From: Mailhella sp.
GTDB lineage: Bacteria; Desulfobacterota; Desulfovibrionia; Desulfovibrionales; Desulfovibrionaceae
DNA length: 8,302 nucleotides
Assembly: GCA_017940105.1 (NCBI GenBank)
Contig: JAGAZG010000181.1
Span: 1-8,302 of the forward strand
Direction of reading: 5' to 3'
Part shown: one piece after another, positions 1 to 5,000 of the stretch
How the letters are laid out: each line of letters begins with the position of its first letter
How positions within the stretch are numbered: position 1 is the stretch's first letter
Program-made: the position numbers and the translations under genes
The notes under the pieces: generated by a model
Seen by the model: only the letters and a program-made list of their open reading frames with translations
Told to the model about the DNA's origin: nothing
The model's database searches: none

Positions 1-1393
1 CTGCGACCAATTTCCGTATCCGTCCTGATACTGTCGAACGCGATAATCCAGAAAAATCGATCAGCTCTTTCAGGCTGAGCGAAGAATGCGTTTCCAGTTC
101 AGCCAGGATGGCTTTTTCCAGTTCACTGCCGGCAATCGACGTCTTTTCTTCGGGCAGCCGTCTTCGCTTCAGGAATGCGATCTGGAAATTATTCAGAGTG
201 CTCAGCATCTCTGCAGGGAACATGCGGGCTCCTTCAAGAGAAGACGCTATGGCACGTATGCCGCTGCCTCTATTTTCGACTACAAAGCCTTCACCAGGGT
301 ACGGTGTCGTTTCTAAAATGGAAGAGAGGAACTGATTCCGCGTAGCTGTGATGCCTGGTTTGCCTAGATCTTCGAGAGTCATCCTGCCATAAAGACCACC
401 GGGATTGATGATTTCCAGCCTGTCAGGATACATGTTGACGGCAACAGGAGAAGACCGCCCCTCTGGTGAATAATCTCTATGCTGAAGTGCGTTGGCCACC
501 GCTTCTCTAACTGCCACTGCAGGATAATCTGGCAATTCCTTGCGGAATGCGCCTTCAATGACGGCACCTGTGCGCATGTTCCTGCTTACAAGTTCTACCG
601 TGTCTGCTATCATGGCCGGCATCGGCCCCACCAGGCGTTTGCTGTCAAGAAAACGCATGCCACTACCTTTTTCTTCGGGAAACAGCGTGAATGTCACGAC
701 AAGAGACGGAAAATACTTTTGCGGGTATTTGCCCAGAGCCAGAAGACCTGCCAGTGTCGGATGCAGTTCTCCGCCGTTTTCAGCCAGCACCCGCATGTTT
801 ACCAGCACTTCCTCTTCAGAAAAGTTGTTGAAGATGCGTGGATGAAGAAAACGTTGACGAGTTATGAGGGCCGACAACATCGCTTCATCCAAATCGTGCC
901 GCGTGGCATCATTGATGACTTCCGCATCCCAGCAAGGCTGGCGGTTGGCTTCCATCATGCGGTCTATCTCGTATTTGTTCAGCTTTCTGTCTCCGTCCCC
1001 AGTGCGTATGTAGGAACCGCTGTATTTCCCCCGCGCCGTGACAAAGCAGGGTTTTTCTTCAGCGGACATCGGACGTATCGTGGCAACAAGGACTTTGGCA
1101 CCTTCAAAGGCAAATATTTCCGTTTCAGGACGGACTACAGGTGTCAGCTTCTCTCCTGCGGATATGAGGGCGTCTTGGGTTTCTGCGGCCTTGAATCCTG
1201 CCGCTGGACGGAATCCAGCATCTTCTGAAAGACCTAGGATGACGACACCACCTGCACCGTTGGCAAAGGCAGACAATGTTTCCACAAGCGAGACGGGAAG
1301 TTTCTGCACGGCACTTTTGACTTCGCATAACTGCGTATCTTTGCCGATGCTTTTCAGCCGCTCTATAAGAATCAAAAACTCATCAAATGTCAT
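1..1393 (-). CDS. AlbA_2 (Schlafen-like) / GHKL ATPase / winged-helix transcriptional regulator, partial at its 3' end
   Basis: Reading the minus strand from ATG at 1393 gives 464 codons without a stop up to the window edge, so the C-terminus is missing. Residues about 20-135 match an AlbA_2 (Schlafen-type, putative nucleic-acid-binding) domain: an E-x-K at 24-26, then SAFANGAGGVVILGLSED at 41-58. Residues about 255-390 form the RecG-like HATPase_c_4 module: REAVANALQHRDY at 296-308 (N-box with Asn301, His305, Arg306, Asp307), DRLEIINPGG at 324-333 and ENRGSGIRAI at 373-382. Residues 424-464 start a winged helix (SLKELIDFSGLSRSTVSGRI at 440-459), the usual DNA-binding tail of this family. Despite the common database name 'ATP-dependent DNA helicase RecG-like', no helicase motifs are present. 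An in-frame TAG lies upstream of the ATG; the ribosome site (GGG in acgggtctgcct) is weak. It is divergent from the helicase operon and is probably its regulator or an autoregulator; the target is inferred. Confidence 0.87.
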   Translation of the reverse strand, partial: MTFDEFLILIERLKSIGKDTQLCEVKSAVQKLPVSLVETLSAFANGAGGVVILGLSEDAGFRPAAGFKAAETQDALISAGEKLTPVVRPETEIFAFEGAKVLVATIRPMSAEEKPCFVTARGKYSGSYIRTGDGDRKLNKYEIDRMMEANRQPCWDAEVINDATRHDLDEAMLSALITRQRFLHPRIFNNFSEEEVLVNMRVLAENGGELHPTLAGLLALGKYPQKYFPSLVVTFTLFPEEKGSGMRFLDSKRLVGPMPAMIADTVELVSRNMRTGAVIEGAFRKELPDYPAVAVREAVANALQHRDYSPEGRSSPVAVNMYPDRLEIINPGGLYGRMTLEDLGKPGITATRNQFLSSILETTPYPGEGFVVENRGSGIRAIASSLEGARMFPAEMLSTLNNFQIAFLKRRRLPEEKTSIAGSELEKAILAELETHSSLSLKELIDFSGLSRSTVSGRIRKLVA

Positions 1394-1430
1394 AGGCAGA
1401 CCCGTAAACTATGCAAAAAAAACAGTACAG

Positions 1431-1449
1431 AACTAAGTATTACCTAGTT
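1431..1449. promoter_or_regulatory. Imperfect 19-bp palindrome inside the repeat cluster
   Basis: AACTAAGTA (1431-1439), one central T, then TACCTAGTT (1441-1449): the arms pair at 8 of 9 positions. It covers the proposed -10 box of the minus-strand promoter, which is where a dimeric repressor would sit. It has no T-run and low GC, so a terminator is unlikely. Confidence 0.4.
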
Positions 1450-1464
1450 ACTATGCAAAATCAA
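1436..1464 (-). promoter_or_regulatory. Candidate sigma-70-type promoter of the divergent regulator gene
   Basis: On the minus strand, TTGATT (plus coordinates 1459-1464) and AATACT (1436-1441) are separated by exactly 17 bp; each matches consensus at 4 of 6 positions. Transcription would start near 1429, leaving a leader of about 36 nt before the ATG at 1393. Copy 2 of the ACTATGCAAA repeat fills part of the spacer and copy 1 lies in the leader, as expected for a repressed promoter. Judged by eye only. Confidence 0.4.
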
Positions 1465-1541
1465 GTATTCAACGAGCTATTTGCATAGTTTACAACGAGA
1501 AGCAGAACCAATGGGAAAGAACATAACTCTTAGAGGAAAAC

Positions 1542-1616
1542 ATGTGCATGACGGGAGTTTCGTCTGGCGTATACTCGCTCAAGCTGTTCTTGTTGCTGTT
1601 TCAAATCTTGCGGTGA
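1542..1616 (+). CDS. Possible 24-residue leader peptide
   Basis: ATG at 1542 follows a good Shine-Dalgarno-like AGAGGAA (1532-1538) and opens a 24-codon frame ending in TGA at 1614-1616. The second half is strongly hydrophobic (YSLKLFLLLFQILR). An overlapping frame of 37 codons (ATG 1511 to TAG 1622-1624) has a weaker ribosome site. Neither resembles a known family. The good ribosome site and the position ahead of the operon allow a leader peptide, but chance is an equally good explanation. Confidence 0.18.
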   Translation: MCMTGVSSGVYSLKLFLLLFQILR

Positions 1617-1663
1617 ACCTATAGCTTCTCAAATTATGCCGATAACGCCTATACAGGTTAGGC

Positions 1664-1682
1664 AGCTGGATAACTTCCAGCT
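1664..1682 (+). other. 7-bp stem-loop upstream of the SRAP remnant
   Basis: AGCTGGA (1664-1670), loop taact, TCCAGCT (1676-1682) is a perfect hairpin ending 19 bases before the ATG at 1702. It is not followed by a T-run on either strand, so it does not look like an intrinsic terminator. It might affect translation start of the following frame; it may also be a chance hairpin. Confidence 0.25.
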
Positions 1683-1701
1683 TGTAGTGTGCTAGTTTCC
1701 C

Positions 1702-2025
1702 ATGTGCTGCTCATTCAACTTTCAAGGCAGGAACATCCGCCCTTCGGATAATGCGACGGTGCTGACGGCAGTCAGCTCACCTCTCCAGCTGCAATTCGGC
1801 TTCCGGCTCCCTGACGGCAGGATGGTCATCAACGCCCGCTCTGAAACAGCCATGGAAAAGCCGATGTTCCGGAATCTCCTGCGATACAGGCGCGTGGTCA
1901 TTCCTGCCGACTGCTTCCATGAATGGGACAAAAGCAAGGCAAAATACACCTTCACCTTGCCTGACAGACAGCAGATGTTCTTTGCCGGGTTCCGTGATCA
2001 GAACAGCTTCGTCATTCTTGCCTGA
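1702..2025 (+). pseudogene. Truncated SRAP (SOS response-associated peptidase, YedK/HMCES family) gene
   Basis: SRAP proteins form a thiazolidine crosslink between Cys2 and abasic sites in single-stranded DNA, protecting them. This 107-codon frame starts Met-Cys (Cys2 kept) and shows family landmarks in the right order: NIRPSDNATVLTA at 11-23, NARSETAMEKPMFRN at 44-58 (active-site Asn44), RVVIPADCFHEWD at 64-76 (catalytic Glu74) and MFFAGF at 92-97. It stops right after SFVILA, where family members continue with a T-x-x-A-N segment and the H-D-R-M-P motif carrying the catalytic His; about half the usual 190-230 residues are absent. The stretch between Cys2 and IRPSD is also much shorter than usual (about 8 residues, where 30-40 are typical), and the usual Met-Cys-Gly-Arg start reads Met-Cys-Cys-Ser. 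Two stops in tandem (TGA TAG, 2023-2028) end the frame. I infer an inactive remnant; a minimal expressed form cannot be excluded. Confidence 0.72.
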
Positions 2026-2046
2026 TAGGTATTTTCCATATATTCT
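2018..2046 (+). promoter_or_regulatory. Candidate promoter of the helicase operon
   Basis: TTGCCT (2018-2023) is followed after 17 bp by TATTCT (2041-2046) and after 15 bp by the better -10 match TATATT (2039-2044). It overlaps the stop codons of the SRAP remnant. Transcription would start near 2050, about 40 nt before the ATG at 2092. The match is moderate, and readthrough from farther upstream is equally possible. Confidence 0.3.
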
Positions 2047-2080
2047 GGTGGAAGCGCTGAATACGTGACAATACACGCGA

Positions 2081-2094
2081 AAGGGACCACCATG
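2081..2094 (+). promoter_or_regulatory. Ribosome binding site deciding the start of the large helicase
   Basis: AAGGGA at 2081-2086 sits 5 bases before ATG at 2092. An in-frame GTG at 2065 would add nine residues but would lie only about 15 nt from the proposed transcription start. The protein beginning MDVFNLRNKIIEDYSAYISS fits the N-terminus usual for this helicase family, so ATG 2092 is preferred. Confidence 0.65.
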
Positions 2095-5000
2095 GATGTT
2101 TTCAATCTGCGAAACAAAATTATAGAAGACTATTCGGCCTATATCAGCAGTTTTTTTGCAATAGAAGACGACAGGATCCGAACCATTGTCCAGAAGGAAT
2201 TCGAAGATGGTCTGCTCTGGCCTGAGCCTCTCCTTCAACTGAACCCTGCCTTTGAAAACGGAGGCAGCGTTGATCAGCTTGTCGGCAATGGCAAACTCCA
2301 CCGCCTATGCGCTGAAATATTCCGGGCTGGCAAGGACGAAAACGACCCAGTGGGTCATCCCATGTTCCTTTATCGGCACCAGACCGAAGCCATTGACACC
2401 GCAAAAAAAGGGAGCAGTTACGTGCTCACTACGGGCACAGGTTCCGGAAAAAGCCTTTCATATATCATACCAATCGTTGACTACATCCTGAATAACGGCT
2501 CGGGTAAAGGACTGAAGGCTATCGTCGTCTACCCTATGAACGCGCTTGCCAACTCCCAGGAGCTAGAGCTCGAAAAATTCCTGAAGTACGGAAAACGCCC
2601 TTTCCCTGTCACCTATCGCCGCTATACGGGTCAGGAAACACTAGCTGACCGCCAAGACATTCTTGCCAACCCTCCGGACATCATCCTGACGAACTATGTC
2701 ATGCTGGAGCTAATCCTGACGCGTCCTTATGAACGTAAATTGGTTGAGGCAGCGTCAAGCTTGCAGTTTCTGGTGTTCGACGAACTTCATACATACCGCG
2801 GACGCCAAGGCGCTGACGTGGGCATGCTCATACGCCGCCTGCGCAACATGATCTCGCCCATTGGCTCAGAACATCATATCCAGTGCATAGGGACATCTGC
2901 TACGCTCGCAGGTCCTGGGACCTTTGCCGAGCAGCAGCAAGAAGTGGCCGCCGTTGCCTCAAAGCTTTTCGGGACGGAGATAAAGCCAGAAAACATAATT
3001 GTCGAAACACTCAAGCCAGACACGGTCAATGAATTTTCCGAAGATCTCGGCGATGCCCGCTTCATACAGAAACTCAAGGAAGACATCCTTACCCCCTCTG
3101 CATCTGCAGATTTTGAAACGTTCATACGCCGCCCGCTTGCCATCTGGATCGAAAACACCCTGGGGCTTGAAAAGAATGCCGAAGGACGGCTTGTTCGCTG
3201 CAAGCCCAGGCCGATCAAAGGGAAAAAAGGAATAGCAACGCTGCTTGCAGAGCAAACATCCTTGCCTGAGCAGACCTGCCGGGAAGCCCTGCAAAAAACA
3301 CTTATGGAGGGCTACAAAGTCAAAAAGCCTTCCGGCAAACCTGTTTTTGCATTCAAGCTGCATCAGTTTCTGAGCAAGGGGGACACGGCGTATGCGTCCA
3401 TTGAAGATCCCGACTTCAGGTCGATCACGCTGCACGGGCAGCAATACGCCCCGGATCGCGAAGACGTAGCCATCTTTCCCCTGCTCTTCTGCCGCGAATG
3501 CGGCAAGGAATACTACAGCGTCTGGAAACTGGACAGTGAAACTGATGGCAAACGCTTCGCCCCGCGCGCCATTGCCAGCACAGAAACGAATGAGCCGGGT
3601 GAACAGGGCTTCGTGTTTATCGCCGACGAAGAACAATGGCCCGAAGACCCTGATGAACAGCTTCGCCTCCTGCCTGACGACTGGCTCGAAGAATACAAAG
3701 GCGGCATGCGAATAAAGAAAAACCGGCGCAATTTCCTGCCGATGCGCGTCTATGTCAAAAAAGACGGCTCATTCAGTCTGGATAACGAAGCAAACAGCAC
3801 AGCCGCATGGTATGTGCCATCCCCGTTCCTGTTCTGCTGCGCCTGCCAAACATCCTACGATTCGAGGCTCGGCGACTTTTCCAAGCTGGCATCCCTGGGA
3901 AGTGAAGGACGTAGCACGGCAACGACCATACTTTCCATGTCTGCAGTGACGCACCTGCGCCAGGAAGAAGAACTGACAAAAGAAGCCAGGAAATTCCTTT
4001 GCTTTTCCGATAACCGTCAGGATGCCTCGCTGCAGTCCGGGCACTTCAACGATTTTGTCGAGATCGGGCTGATACGCTCGGCGCTTTACAATGCACTGGT
4101 GAAAGCTGGCGGCGACGGGCTGCAGCATGACGTTATAGCCCTGAAGGTCCTTGAAGCTCTTGGTGAACCCTTCGGCGGCGATTATCCGCCAGAGCGCTAC
4201 ACCGAGTTCACCACGGCGTTTTCCGGTAAGGCATCGAGAATCAGGAACGATTTTCTCAACGTACTTGCCTACAGGATATACAGTGACCTGCGGCGCGGCT
4301 GGCGCATTGTCGCACCGAATCTGGAGCAGTGCGGTCTGCTGAACATCGAGTACCTTGACCTTGATGAAATATGTGCAAACCAGAACTTGTGGAAGGGAAA
4401 CGAGCTTCTCGCTGTACTCCCACCGGCAAAGCGAAAGGGCATAGCCGAGAAACTGCTTCAATTCATGCGCCTGCGCCTTGCGATCAAGGTCTCGTTCCTG
4501 GAAGAAGACACTCAGAAGGCGCTGAAGCACCAAAGCGAGCAGAATCTGATTGCTCCATGGGCCATTGAGCAGGATGAACAGCTGCGCCATTCCAGCTTCG
4601 TTTTTTTACGCCCGTCGGCAGCGCATGATTCTCAGGGTGATGTATTAGTCACTCCGGGCAGCGCTTTTGGCAAGGAACTCCGCCGTGAACTGTCTTCCGA
4701 CTTTGGCAACCTGAAGCAGGATGACATGGCTCCCGTGCTGCAAACCTTGTTTGATGCCCTTACAGAAGGCGGGCTTCTCGTCAAGACGCTCAGGGGCAGA
4801 CAGCAAGACTCGGCATACCAGCTTTCAGCGTCATCCATGATCTGGAAAGCGGACGACGGCACACATGGACGCCAGGACACGACACGCATGCGCTATGCAG
4901 AAGGTCGTTCAGGCCGCACCAACCGCTTTTTCATTTCCCTGTACCAAAACGCCGTCAAAAGCGATGCCAAGCTTTTCTCGCGTGAACACACTGCTCAAGT

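Larger units (their letters stand above)
1404..1493. repeat. Operator-like repeat cluster: three copies of ACTATGCAAA, the outer two forming a 14-bp perfect inverted repeat
   Basis: ACTATGCAAA occurs at 1408-1417 and 1450-1459 on the plus strand and inverted (TTTGCATAGT) at 1480-1489. The outer copies extend to a perfect 14-bp inverted repeat, GTAAACTATGCAAA at 1404-1417 and TTTGCATAGTTTAC at 1480-1493. Copy centres are 42 and 30 bp apart, near whole helical turns, so all could face the same side of DNA. They surround the candidate promoter of the divergent regulator. Most likely these are binding sites of that winged-helix regulator or of another regulator of the island. A recombination site is the alternative. 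Confidence 0.6.
1394..1701. other. Divergent intergenic region, AT-rich
   Basis: The 308 bases between the minus-strand regulator and the SRAP remnant hold the repeat cluster (1404-1493), then a stretch of weak short reading frames (1511-1624), then a stem-loop (1664-1682). I found no convincing plus-strand -35/-10 pair here, no tRNA-like fold and no transposase remnant. A minus-strand frame open from about 1710 down to about 1580 has no start codon and resembles nothing I know. Confidence 0.5.

Noticed and set aside
479..1228. 249-codon plus-strand open frame, and other shorter plus-strand frames over 86-1436
   Set aside because: They are antisense shadows of the minus-strand AlbA_2/GHKL regulator, whose translation shows clear family motifs. 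The plus-strand products are rich in Cys, His, Arg and Phe and resemble nothing.
1..1393. Regulator gene as a true RecG helicase
   Set aside because: It has no Walker A/DEAH helicase motifs; only the RecG-like GHKL ATP-binding module, AlbA_2 and winged helix are present.
1404..1493. 14-bp inverted repeat as ends of a miniature insertion sequence or a CRISPR array
   Set aside because: No flanking target duplication is visible, the third copy lies inside in direct orientation, and there is no regular repeat-spacer pattern. A regulatory site fits better.
1664..1682. Hairpin as an intrinsic terminator
   Set aside because: The stem is only 7 bp and there is no following T-run on either strand.
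1580..1710. Minus-strand frame containing KLEVIQLPNLYRRYR as a gene remnant
   Set aside because: It has no start codon, is about 40 codons long and matches no family that I recognise.
2065..2091. GTG at 2065 as start of the giant helicase
   Set aside because: In frame, but ATG 2092 has an AAGGGA site 5 bases upstream and gives the N-terminus usual for the family.
3769..4590. 273-codon minus-strand open frame inside the helicase gene
   Set aside because: Antisense shadow; the plus-strand frame carries conserved helicase motif IV and Cys pairs in this stretch. The same holds for 5059-5763, 2959-3636 and 1777-2301 on the minus strand.
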